NCBI RefSeq assembly: GCF_950023065.1
Contig: NC_088677.1
Coordinates: 68,349,469-68,413,468, forward strand
Length of the DNA: 64,000 nt
Source of the DNA: Planococcus citri
Lineage: Eukaryota; Arthropoda; Insecta; Hemiptera; Pseudococcidae
Reading direction: 5' to 3'
This document shows positions 1 through 11,399 of this stretch, one piece after another. The position numbers and the translations under genes were made by a program. Position 1 is the stretch's first letter; the number at the start of each line of letters is the position of its first letter. The notes beneath the pieces are model-generated. The model worked only from the letters and a program-made list of their open reading frames with translations. It did no database searches and was not told the origin of the DNA.

Positions 1-1839
1 TTTCATGTTTCTGGCTAGTTCTGAGAGTGAGAGACATCTCTGTCTTCTTCTGCCAGTGTCTTTCTTTCAATAATCACACGATTAGCGCAATTTCTAACCA
101 TAACCTTTTTCAATGGTGATGGGCGGAGAGCAGAGGGGGAAAAGGAGTTGGAAGAGTTGCAAAATAACACTAACTGGCGAAAAATTCGATTGTGAATGAT
201 GATTGCAATAATGGAAGTTGTCAAAATTATACCTACCTATAAATTCAAGTGTTTTTTTTTTAAGTTTTGGGAATAAGTATGACTTTTTATAAACCTTGAG
301 ATACCCAAGATTTACCCATTGAAGATTTTGTATGTGCAATAATTTAGAGCTTGTATTAGAAACAATGTCATAAAAGACCATCTATTTTACAAAAAAAAAA
401 AAAAAAAAAAACAATTAAAAATTGTGAAGAAGGAATGAAAATTTCCATCAAATAAATACTTCAAGCAGGGTTTTGAGAAAAGTAGATAGGCTTAAAATTT
501 TTGAATTGGATTTGCTGATTGTTTCATGATAAAAAAAAAATTGGTAGGTAAATGTTCGACAAATTTCATGCAGTTAACCAAGTTTGCAAAATTGAATTTT
601 CCAACATTTTTTCCGGACCCTTTCCCCCAACAATTTCTCAATCTTGTACACACCCCCCCCCAATAGATTGTATGTATTTTTTTCCATGTAAAAAAAATTG
701 TTCTAATAAAATAATTGAACTCAATTTTCAATTTGATGATTTCCAGTCAATTTTTCAACTTTTTCTTAATTTTCTTGACTTTCTAGAGCAATAGGCACCC
801 TGACAACTCGACCTGCTGCTTCATTCAAAAAGATCCTTTACGCTCAAATGCTACAACGATCTTATCAAGGGGCCTGTTTGAGCTTTTGAAATATTCCTGA
901 CCAAAAAGATGAGTTTTCATGACTCAAATAGATGCTCAAAATAATATGTAAAATAATACAGGATGTCTCACAAATTCTCCTAATCAAAATGAAAAACTGT
1001 TGTAAGACCATTTCAAAATTTCTTCAGGACTTGGAGAAGGAGAACCTTCTCGTGTTAAAAAAATTTACTCCTAAGATATGGGAGTATTTTTCAGATTTCA
1101 TTCACCTCCTCCTTCTCAAGGTAATCTCATCATCTAAAAGTGTTTTAATCGCAAAATATACTTTCAAATTGAAGTAAAAATATAACTTATTGAGGTTTAT
1201 TCTGTACTTAAATTCATGAGCTATGGGAAAATTGAATTTCTAACGAATTTCTAATTAAAAAATGTACGACTCGATTTCCAAAACCACATTATTATATAAA
1301 ATTCAGCGCGTTTTTCATTACCTGTTATCGGTCTTGCAAAAATTCTATAACAAAAAAGAATCAAGTTGAATTTATCAATTTTTGCTCGAAATATCTCACA
1401 AGGAATCCTCTAGTGGAGAATGTCATGCTCAACAATTCTGTTTCTCTTAATTTTTCTCACAGGACCCTCGATTTTCCTCAAAAATTGATCTAAAAGAAAA
1501 ACGAAAGTTCTGGTGAAAAAAATGAAGAGAAACAAAATTGTAAAGCACAAAATTTTCTGTAATACAAGCACAGCCCATTTTTTCCTAAAGAAGGCTTTGT
1601 TTATGAGAAAGCAAAATACAAAATACAGGGTTTTCAATTTTTTTCTTCAAAAAGTAACTTGAGTAAACCAAAATAAGTACTTATTACACCTAAACACCTC
1701 CAAAAAAAGTAAAAAAATAACTAAAAAAAATTATAAGAAGAAAGCAAAGCATTATAATGTAGAAAAAAATTTTTAAAAAAACAGAAAATGTAATTAAAAA
1801 TGTAAAAAAAAACAAACATTTTCAATTGTTAAAAATCTA
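1..1839. other. A+T-rich stretch without recognised gene
   Basis: No reading frame here has recognisable motifs or convincing splice sites. The stretch holds poly(A) and poly(C) runs (about 391-410 and 650-661). An isolated ACAGGATGTCTCACAAATTC at about 958 resembles the ends of the short inverted-repeat element at 15.69 kb, but I could not find a matching second end. Confidence 0.5.
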
Positions 1840-2130
1840 ATAATGAAAATTGATTTTCGCAATTTTTCGGTAATAAAGCAAAACTTTTGAGCAATAATCG
1901 ACATCAAAGTGAGCCAAGATTTTGAAAATTTTAATAAAAAGCAGAACTTTTTGGCAATTTTTGGGAAAATAGCGAGACTTTTGCGTATTTTTCAAGAAAA
2001 AAATTGCAATTGTTTAGAATATTTTTCAAAAAAGTGACATTTTTTAATAAAAAAGCGAGATTTTTTTTTGCAATAAAAATTTGTATTTTCAAATACATTT
2101 TAATAACCACCCACTTCGCCTGCACAAAAA
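1840..2130. repeat. degenerate minisatellite, 'ggcaattttnnnaaaaagcgagact' type
   Basis: Loose tandem copies of a 30-40-bp unit built from a gcaattttt block, an aaaaa spacer and a gcgagacttt or gcagaacttt block. It is the same style of unit as the large array at 7.3-8.8 kb and the short ones at 47.3 and 51.2 kb. The small reading frames in it are accidental. Confidence 0.5.
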
Positions 2131-2295
2131 TTAAAATTTCTAGAAATCTTTTCCAATTTTTTTTTGTGGGGGGGGGGGGTGTTTATAATTACAAGATATT
2201 AGGTACTAAATTTTTTTTCCAAAAAAAAAAAAAATGAAAATTCTCTTACTTGAAAAAATAAAATGTTGAAAAAAATGCAGAATGATTGATGATAA

Positions 2296-3012
2296 CACTA
2301 GGCAACGGCATGCTTGTGTTCGGTTTGAAAATGGGCTTAATCGATAGTTTAGACCCTAAAACAAAAAACAGAGTGGGATTTTTCAATTTGAATTGTTTTT
2401 GTGGTCAGGAGAGATGATCAAAGTTTCAAAAATGGCCGTTTTTGCCCTATTTCACGAGTTTCTGGCGACACCAGTATTGTTTTTCGAAAAAAACCAAGGT
2501 CATATTCGGATTCTACGCACTTTTTTAAGTAAACATCTTTCCCGGATTTTCGATTTTCGAAGTTTCAAGCGCATACGGACGATTTTTGTTTGTAACATAT
2601 TTTAAAACTCGGAGCGCGCGACGCTGGCGTTACTCCACGATGTAATCGTGGCGCGGAACCGTGTTCGCGCGGGCGAGGCTCTCGTGCAGTAAAAATCTCG
2701 TGTTTTAAACGAAAATCTTCCGTATGCGCTTGAAACTTCGAAAATCGAAAATCCGGGAAAGATGTTTACTTAAAAAAGTGCGTAGAATCCGAATATGACC
2801 TTGGTTTTTTTCGAAAAACAATACTGGTGTCGCCAGACACTCGTGAAATAGGGCAAAAACGGCCATTTTTGAAACTTTGATCATCTCTCCTGACCACAAA
2901 AACAATTCAAATTGAAAAATCCCACTCTGTTTTTTGTTTTAGGGTCTAAACTATCGATTAAGCCCATTTTCAACCCGAACACACGAAAAAAGTCAAAAAT
3001 TGTTGCCTAGTG
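2296..3012. mobile_element. foldback DNA transposon with CACTA ends and 3-bp TAA target duplication
   Basis: Two arms of about 310 bp are inverted copies of each other. The left arm runs from 2296 to about 2612 and the right from about 2696 to 3012. The inner 240 bp are almost identical, so short reading frames appear as matching pairs on opposite strands. The ends read CACTAGGCAAC and GTTGCCTAGTG, and TAA stands on both sides (2293-2295 and 3013-3015). CACTA termini with a 3-bp duplication are the hallmarks of the CMC (En/Spm) superfamily. PIF/Harbinger elements also make TWA duplications, so that is the alternative. The spacer (about 2613-2695) is CpG-rich, unlike its surroundings, and has a small perfect palindrome CCACGAT-gta-ATCGTGG at 2635-2651 near the middle. 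No transposase is seen, so the element is non-autonomous. Arm similarity suggests a young insertion or arm homogenisation. Confidence 0.8.
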
Positions 3013-3073
3013 TAATTGATACTTGATATTAAAAAATATTTACTTATGCTAATAAAAATGTTATTTTAAAGTC

Positions 3074-3150
3074 ACTCCTTTCTCCTCCTGTTCCTCTTCC
3101 TCCTCCTCTTCCTCCTCCTCCTCCTCCTTTTCCTCCTCCCACACCCCCTA
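3074..3150. repeat. polypyrimidine (TCC)n microsatellite
   Basis: An interrupted tcctcctcttcctcc tract of about 75 bases, followed by a C-rich tail. It is simple sequence. Confidence 0.8.
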
Positions 3151-4866
3151 AGAAAATAAAAACCTCGAAGTTCAGTCATCCGATCTTAAAACACAAAATA
3201 ATCATGGAAAAAATGTTAGAAAACGAAATCATTTTGAAATTTAACTTCCAAATTCAGGTCAAGGTATTTCTAAAATGAATTATCAAAAATCTGAATAAAA
3301 ATCAACCTTCCATTTTCGAAACAAAAATAAGTAAAAGTAGAGAAAATTTTTTAAATTTGTGTGCTTTAATGACAATACATACAAAATTGAGGCAAACAAC
3401 CTAGTTGTGAACACGAGTTCATTTCTTGCCACTTTATTTTTAAAAAATGGGCCCAAAAATAGACAAATGTTCAACAACATACTTATTAATTCCCTGATTC
3501 TGCATGGAAAGCCCATTTTTCTAGCCGGAAGGGGAAGGGGGGGGGGGTCAATTTGTAATGTATGTTAAGACCTCTTTGGTTTTGTCTTGCATGTAAAATT
3601 AATTGTATCTAATTATTCGAATAAAAAATTGAAAATGTTGGCAAAATGATTTTTTTCTATTTTTAATTCTAGTATCAAGTTTATTTCAGAACCGGTTATA
3701 AGTACTTACAATTAGTCCTGAAATGGTCTTTTACATAGTTCCCATCAATTTCCTGATTTTCTTGTAGAAGTTTTTAGAATTTTTGAAACCTTTTAAATTG
3801 TGAGTTATAATAAAAATTTTAGATATATTCATTTTAAAACCTTGCTCGTGGTTTTCGTGGTGATTTTTTTTTCGAGGCAACAATTTTGATTGGACCTTTG
3901 ATGAACATTAGAATGTACTTAATCCCTATTTCCGAAAAAGAGTTTGTAAATTTACATATTTTCTAATTTGGTCGTTCGAACATCAAATTCATCCATGTGA
4001 GGAATCTGAAACTATTGAAATTTCACCCGTAAGACTATCCCCTACCTCGAGGGATTAAAATGAACATTGTTTCTACCTCATTTATGAAAAAGCTAGAAAA
4101 ATAAGTCAAAAATTACAGCTATATCTTACACTGAAATAGTCTTTACACTGGCTGAATACAGAAATGATCAGTGTAACGTCCTCAATAAACAAGACGTACT
4201 CGACTACGAGAGTCAACATACCAACACCAATAATGATACTCGTATTCGATATGAAAGCTCACTCTAGCATGAACAACTTCCACACGAAAGCTTTTCAGGT
4301 CAAATTACCGGCACACCTGAAAAATTTTCAAAGATTACTCGTATTTCCTCGCTACAATATATCTCATCGCAAATAGGTACGTCACATCGAAGGCAAGTCT
4401 ATTATAAAGTAACCTCAACCTGCACAAGTCGTCGAAGAAAAAAAAATCACTCCAACGAAAACAAAAATAACACGCCTCAACCCAAACATTCTATTATTAG
4501 AAGCTAAAAAAGAAACCTGCACATGCGGCAATAATTATGTAGGTATATTTGTGGAAAATTAGAAGAGTCGAACTGCATCGTGCAATTTTGAGTAAACCAT
4601 CGGCCATGGCGAAATATACGAATTATAAACAAACGAGACGTATCGCGAGTCCTTCGTCGATTTCATTTATTTTCTTGGACATGATTATCGATCGGTCTAA
4701 TTAATTGTTTCCATTATAAAGCGCATTTTCAACATAATATGTTTTCAAACGTACTACATAAACAGTGTTCTTTTCTATTACATCGTAACAATGTAAAGAA
4801 GAAAAATTTTCCTATCAAGGGGGTTTCAAAATATACCTATAGCTACGGTAAAGGACATCCTATGTA
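3151..4866. other. no gene seen
   Basis: A+T-rich sequence with short accidental frames and a G-run near 3530-3548. I see no repeat unit, motif or splice pattern that I can support. Confidence 0.5.
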
Positions 4867-5797
4867 CGAGGGGAGTTCAAATATAACCCGGAAGTTTTCC
4901 ATAGACATGTGAGAAATTGAGTTTGGAAAATGTGGCTGCACTAGATGATAGATCGGAGTGTTATGAAACGTGAAGAGCAGCTGGAACCGCAAAATTTCAC
5001 GTTTTAGTGTATTTTTAGCCATGAGCAAAAATGACGATCTAATTTTCGTTGCGCAACGCATCATTTTTGTTTTTTTGGTCAAAAATCATGTAAAATCCGC
5101 GGAAAATTATTGAAAATTACGCGAATAGTTCAGGGATGAGTGCCTTACTGAGACCCAAGCGTATGAATAGTGTTCCACTTTCGGAAAAAGCAAAAAAGTT
5201 GTGACAAAAGGAGTGCCTGTTGAAGCAATTTTAAGGGTGTCAGCTGGGAAGGTGCTGTGTATAGTGTGTTGGGACATGAGGGGGTAATCTCATGCGATTT
5301 TCTGCTCAAGCAACCAACTATGAACTCACAATATCGTAGTAGGCTTCTAAGAAACACCTTAAAACCTTCCTATACCCATCAAAACGACGAGAAATCGCTA
5401 TTCTTAGTGTGATATTGCTGCAAAACAGTGTCAGGTTACCTACAGCTCAGCTTCCGAGTAAAATATTGAACAAATTGGGATGAAAAACACTGGGACACCT
5501 TCCATATAGTCCAGAATTCATACCTTGTTGATAATTATTAAATTGGTCCATTGATAGAGGCCCTGAGGGAATTTTATTTCAAAAGTAATAATTAGGGGAA
5601 ATCATTTTTGCGCAAGTGACTATTTGAAAAGCTGCGAACTTTCTGCAAAAAAAGAACCATAAAGCTCCCAAATACGTGGCAAATGCACAAACCTTATGAG
5701 AGAGACCACCAAGAATAACTGTACAAAATTTTAGCACTGTAGGTGTATAACAAAAATTTTTATGGAAAACTTCCGGGTGATATTTGAACTCCCCTCG
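4867..5797 (+). mobile_element. mariner-family transposon with inactivated transposase
   Basis: The element is bounded by 37-bp terminal inverted repeats starting CGAGGGGAGTTCAAATAT, with one mismatch between ends, and is flanked by TA on both sides (4865-4866 and 5798-5799), as expected of Tc1/mariner insertions. Transposase remnants read in the plus direction. Around 5250-5350 a WDMRG-type block is followed by a frame-shifted segment like the usual linker to the second catalytic Asp. Around 5495-5570 GHLPYSPEFIP corresponds to the conserved PYSPDLAP block just before the third catalytic Asp, and an in-frame stop follows. Multiple stops and frameshifts mean no active enzyme. At 931 bp it is shorter than a typical full mariner (about 1.3 kb), so part of the N-terminal DNA-binding region is probably lost. 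The well-kept ends could still be bound by a transposase made elsewhere. Confidence 0.88.
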
Positions 5798-5799
5798 TA

Positions 5800-7320
5800 T
5801 AAGATTAATGTCCGTACTTCTACCTATATTGATAAAAATTACAATCATGTATAGATGATATTCAAAAATAAACCAATATTGGATCAATTTAAAATCTCTA
5901 TACTTATCACTGTTAGGTATATTAGAGCTTACCCAAGTTCACCGCAGCTGATGCGTATTCATCATGACGATGAGGGTATTGTGTTTGAAGAGTAAACTAC
6001 TACGCATAAACACTTCCGAATCACACAATTTAACATTATTAGCATTAGGGCCTATTTGTTGTGTAAAATTATCATTTATAACATTTACGTTAACTTATGG
6101 AAGACGTGTCATAGACTGGAAAAAATAAACGCTCGTTCGCCACCACCGTCATCGCGGCCGTTTAGACACAGGATGATAATAAATTAGTTAAGTATTCGCT
6201 TTTGACCCTCTACAAACTGGTTATATGCGATTTATAAAAAAAAAAAAGAAGAACAAATCTCTTCTAACATCGTTATTGGGTTATTTTTAAATTCACTATC
6301 ATAAATAAATTAGTCCTTGACAGGCGTTTGCAGCCACCGTCGTCGTCGTCGACGTGTATTCGACAGGGTTAATTGAACCATTTGGAAAAAGTAATTCCGG
6401 GAAAATATTTTTCCGTCGCTGTACACATTTCACTTTGGTTAGGCTGAAAGAAGGCTCCCAACGGTCCGCAGGAACGCGAACGTCGTGTTTAATCAGGATG
6501 TTTCAATATAAACAAAACAAAAAAATGTCCCATTGAAGCGGGTTGAGGTTGTGATGTGATATGAGAGCTTATATCTAATGAAATTAGTATTTGATTGAAA
6601 TAGATAATTGGGGAATTACATCGAGACGACGATGACTAGATGTGTATTTAAAATTGAACGAGACAGGAGAAAAAAGAGGTAAAAGAAATCACCAAGGTGA
6701 TACATTTTTAATTTGATTACCTACGGTTTGGTTCAATAATCACCTTATTATTCGACGATGAAGCGAGGAAGAGGAATTTTTTCGGAGTAAATCAACTAAT
6801 GGGAAAATTCAATATTCAAAAATCTTGAGTAATCGTAGATGAATCATTAAATCAATATGTAATTGAAAAAAGGGGGTTTAAGATAGAAAAGAAATTGTTT
6901 AGGCTTAAGGTCAAGTACCTCTATTGCATGCCACTTCTCAAGCATAAGGTTATCAAGATTACAAAATGTGAGATCATGATTTTTGAACTAAAATCCAAAA
7001 TTTCCAATTTTAACAGATCGTTTGAGAGATTTACCAAATCATATTTCAACAAAACATTGAATGAACTCATAAAATAACACCAACATTTTTTCACAAGTTC
7101 CTTTTGTTGCCCTGAAAACGACGTTTTCATAGGAAAAATCTATAATTTGTTGATTTCTTTGACATTTCAACTTTTTTCTTTCAAGTTCAGAATTTACTCA
7201 ATTTCAAAATTCGTTCAGAACTCAGGATTCTAACAAGCAGAACAAGACGGATCACAAATATTTCAACTTTGCATGGGGGAGGGGAAGGGTTGAATTGGAG
7301 AGAACGAAATAAGCAAGACT
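5800..7320. other. no gene seen
   Basis: Two small CpG-rich patches (about 6138-6172 and 6332-6356, the second with gtcgtcgtcgtcgacg) stand out from the A+T-rich background. They could belong to a promoter or a CpG-type simple repeat, but no transcript structure is supported. Confidence 0.4.
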
Positions 7321-7329
7321 TTTCACCAA

Positions 7330-8845
7330 TTCAACCCTCCCTTTCTCTCATCCCCTCTAAAAAAAAACAACAAAATTTATAGGAAATTTTGGTGAAAAAA
7401 GAACATTTTTTTTTAGAAATTTTGAAAAAAAAAACAGGACTTTTCATTAACAAAATTTTGACAAAAAAATCAGGATTTTGTGGCAATTTCATCTCCCCCC
7501 CCCCTCCAAAAAAAAAGAAACAGGACTTCGTTTGACGATTGTGGAAAAAGACAAAACCTTTTTTCGGCAACTTTAGTAAAAGCAAGACTTTTTCTGGCAA
7601 TTTTGGCAAAAAGCGAGATTTTCAGGTAATTTTTACAAAATAAATTTCACAACTTAGCCACTTTTGCAAAAAACAGGACTTTTTGGCAATTTTACTAAAA
7701 AAAAAAAAAAAAAAAACAGCTTTATTTTGACAATTTAGACAAAAAACAAAACAAACAGGATTTATTGGCAATTTTGATAGAAAACAGGACTTTTAAAAAA
7801 CAATTTTGAAAAAAATATGGGTACCCACATTTGACCATTTTAATAACAAGACAGGACATTTTTTTGGCAATTTATGCAAGTAGCACTTTTTGGCAATCTT
7901 GGTAAAAAAATATGGGATTTTTTTGTCAATTTTGCCAAAGAAACAGCACCTAATTTGACAATTATGGCAAAAACAGGGCCGGTTTATGGTAAATTGAAAA
8001 TGTTTCAAAAAAACCAGGACTTTTCAACGACTAAATGAAAATAGGACCTTTTTTTACAAAACAGAGCAACTACTTGCGGCCATTTTAATGAAAAACAGGA
8101 CTTTTTTGATAATTTTGGCAAGAAGTGACAGTTTTTTTTTCTTGGCAATTTTTGATAAAGAATCAGGACTTTGTTGGAAATTTTATGAAAAAAAAACAAG
8201 ATCATTATTCGGCAATTTTAGTGAAGAAAAAAAACAAAAACAAAAATGGTGCCTTTTCATTTTGTCAAAAAAGCACTACTTTTGGCGATTTCTACAAGAA
8301 ATGTCAGTATTTGTGCATTTTAGTGATAAACGTGTCAATTTTCAGGAATTTCAATATAAATCTGTATCTTTTGGCAATTTTGGCAAAAATTAAGGATTTT
8401 TCAGTATTTTTACAAAAAAAATTGTTCACTTTAGTAAGATTTTAAATCGAAGTAAATTACAAATTTCTTAATTTATTGCATTAAAAAATTGTAAAAAAAG
8501 AATTTTTTGAAAATTTTGGTAAAAAACAGTTTTTGGTAATTGCTCTAATTTCACTACGTATCTAAAAAATAGGTCCTAATTTTTGACAATTTTCGGAAAA
8601 ATTAAGGCCTACTTCGGCAATTTTGGTTAAAAAAACAGTAATTTTCTAGTAATTTTGGCAAAAAAATGTACTTTATGGTAATTGTGACAAAAAAGAGTAG
8701 CTTTTTGGCACTTTCGGCAATGACAGGACCTATTTTGGCAATTTTGAATTTTAAAAAACAGGATTTTTTGGGCATATGTATTGTGGCAAAAACACCACGT
8801 TTTTTTTGACAATTTTCGCAAAAAAATAGCACTTTTCGACAATTT
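7330..8845. repeat. large degenerate minisatellite (about 30-40-bp unit)
   Basis: About 1.5 kb of head-to-tail diverged copies of a unit close to aaaaacaggacttttt followed by ggcaattttgg. Unit length varies because the A and T runs expand and contract, giving long lysine/phenylalanine-rich accidental frames on both strands. These frames are not genes. Confidence 0.85.
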
Positions 8846-10681
8846 AAAAAAATGAAACGAGAAGGTAGGTATTTGTAAGATTTAGAGCGTTAATTTTTCA
8901 GTGAAACTAAAAAAAAAGTATCGACTCTTCAAAACTACTCGTACGAGTAAATTGTATCAGTATCAGCTGATTTGGAGTTTCTGCGATATTTTTCAAAACT
9001 CGGTGAGATTTTTCTTCCAATTTTTTTTCCAGCAATACATTGAAAACAAGTTTTGTCATTTTTTTATCAATGTTTCTCTTCATTCAAAGAAATAGGTTGG
9101 TATAGAGAGAAAGAGAATAGAGATCAAAATAAACGTTTGATGATAATAAATCAGAAACGATCACACGTGATGAAAATTTGCGTTCGAGATTTAAAATATA
9201 AACATCATCGTCTTATTACTGAGTATATTGATAAATAACGTAATATCAATCTACTATCTAATCTGTTCCTGTACTAGATAGGTAGGTTAAATTCTAAAAA
9301 TGACTCCGGAAGTTTTAAAAAAAAAAAAACAAAGATCATAATTCAAATCGTAAAAAAGACGTCATAAAAAGCATTTTAGCCAGAAATTCATTCAGTCAGA
9401 GGGAAACCTGGAAATTGTAATTAAACTCTCTTAAAATGTTATCAAGCAATAATTTTCTTACAGCAAAATCCAAAATGAATCATGTAGGAGGAAGACAAGA
9501 AGAAAGAGATCCGCCTTTTATACTCCAAAAAAAAACAAAAAAACCGAGATAACAACTTTCCAGACATTTTCTCTATTTCCGATTCATCCCTCTCACCCTT
9601 TCCCCCGGATGATCTAACTCCAAATATAATTTCTCCAAGGTCGCCACACCTCGCTCATTCCAACTCCAAATATATCGCCAAATATTTATACACACAACTG
9701 TATCTGGAATACAAATTAGATAACACGATTAATCTTTCACTGCAGGATTTCCATATCATATGGAAATTCAGGCAACCGGTTCAGCATAGAAACCTGGATT
9801 GAAGCCATTATTTCAATAACCATAAATTTTCAGAGCAAAAAAAGGAAAAAAAGGAAAACTAATGAATGATGTATTGCAAAAAGCTCGTTACCATCTTGGT
9901 AAACCACGATGAGTTATATAAGAAATTTCGTTTTTACTTGCATCATTTCATTGTAGAGCACATAAAATCCAAATTTATATTTCCACGTACGACGTAAAAT
10001 TTCCGCGACAATTTGACGATGATGACGACGCGGACGACGCGCGAAATTCAAACGAATCAATAAATCAGGCCTACGAATACGTAATTCGCCATCGCAGTGA
10101 TCACGTCCATCATCGCGTAACATTTCAACGACTATGAGAACTTTGAAATAGACGAGTAATTCACATAATCTGCTTTATTAGATTATTATCGTTGATTTGA
10201 AAATGAAGATAAATGTGTGTTTTAAAAATGACTATTCAAGTTACTACATATTAATTTTGCAAATTTGAAGAATGAGAACACGCGTAAACGAAAACCGAAT
10301 ACAGTAACAAACAAATAAAAACTTGGATGGCGAATAAAATCAATTTTTGTATCGACAATGTATTTACGGTTTATTATACTAGTACTACTGGTAAATTCGT
10401 CTTTTTTGAATATTGACGTAACCGAAGAAAATTGCATCGATGTGCGACAAGTACGTACGAGTTCTCCTCATTTTTTTCCCTCGACGTCTCGATTCGTAGA
10501 CTAATTTACATTTTAGCATATGTACAAATAGGTTTCGTTGACGAGTTTGCTGGTCTTTGGTTGAAATTAATTAACGAGCGGTTCATCATCAGTTCAATTT
10601 AATAAGACACAAAACACAAGTGGAAATTTTTTTCGTTTTAATCGTTGCCTTATCAATTTTCATCAAGGCATGTAAAAAGTA
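8846..10681. other. no gene supported
   Basis: The only notable frame is on the minus strand at 9914-10123. Its upstream half is rich in CGT/CGC arginine codons. It has no recognisable domain and no clear splice context, so I do not call it. Confidence 0.4.
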
Positions 10682-10907
10682 TCAATTTAAAATACGTGCT
10701 TTCGGCGTCTGATCATCTATATAATTAGATGAATATGGAAGTTCGTTTTGCGATGACTGAATTCGATAATGTTGCGAATTTGGTATATCGGAAGTTTTAG
10801 GAAGTGCTTTTTCTAAAGTGTTGTAATGAAATTTTAGAGGAATTTGCAGAATTATAGGTATGCGAGGCGTTATAGAGACGCCATCAAGTACCATTTTTGA
10901 AGAAAAT
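10682..10907 (-). CDS. possible terminal coding exon, unrecognised (weak)
   Basis: A minus-strand open frame of about 75 codons ends with a stop at 10682-10684. It is preceded by a plausible splice acceptor (gaatttctag just above 10907). The translation has a balanced composition (for example VLDGVSITPRIPIILQIP near its start and QTPKARILN at its end), unlike the lysine/phenylalanine-rich accidental frames nearby. I recognise no domain. It could be the last exon of the leftward gene whose first exon is at 22.4 kb, but nothing links the two beyond strand and order. It may equally be chance. Confidence 0.2.
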
Positions 10908-11399
10908 AATCTAGAAATTCAAATCACTTATTCGAAGCTAAATTTTCAGCTTTTTAGATCGATTAAAACAGAACCGGGAACCCACAAATGTCACAAATCT
11001 ACAGCCAAAAGGAATAGGTTGAAAACCATTGGTAGATGTTTCATAATTCATAGAATCCAAAAGCAAAAGATCAAGTTTCATTTTCTCAAAAAAATCAAGC
11101 TACGTAAATTCAACGAAAGCCAAGTTTCAGTACAAGGTTTGATATCCTTGAGTCAAAATATCAAAATCAGCATTGTTTTCAAAATCAAAAACAAAAAAAA
11201 ATTAGAACTACAATTTTAATGTAAAGAACCCCAAAAAAACATTTTGAAAACATCCAACCTTGGTTTTAAAGGAACATCAAACCTAAAAAAATCTCTGAAA
11301 AAATCCAAAACTCCTGCTTTTAAAATAAAAGGTTTTAGGTACCTACCTACTTAATTTATTTTTTTTAAAAAGGAAACAATTTCAAAAAAAATCTGTGAA

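Noticed and set aside
2393..2905. Matching 66-70-codon frames on both strands (MFLWSGEMIKVSKM...)
   Set aside because: They are the two arms of the foldback element read in opposite directions, not a gene pair.
7331..8842. Many 65-105-codon Lys/Phe-rich frames on both strands
   Set aside because: They follow from A- and T-run expansion in the minisatellite; no start context, motif or splicing.
9914..10123. Arg-rich minus-strand frame, 69 codons
   Set aside because: Codon pattern is suggestive at the start only; no domain, no acceptor/donor pair, and the second half decays into A+T-rich residues.
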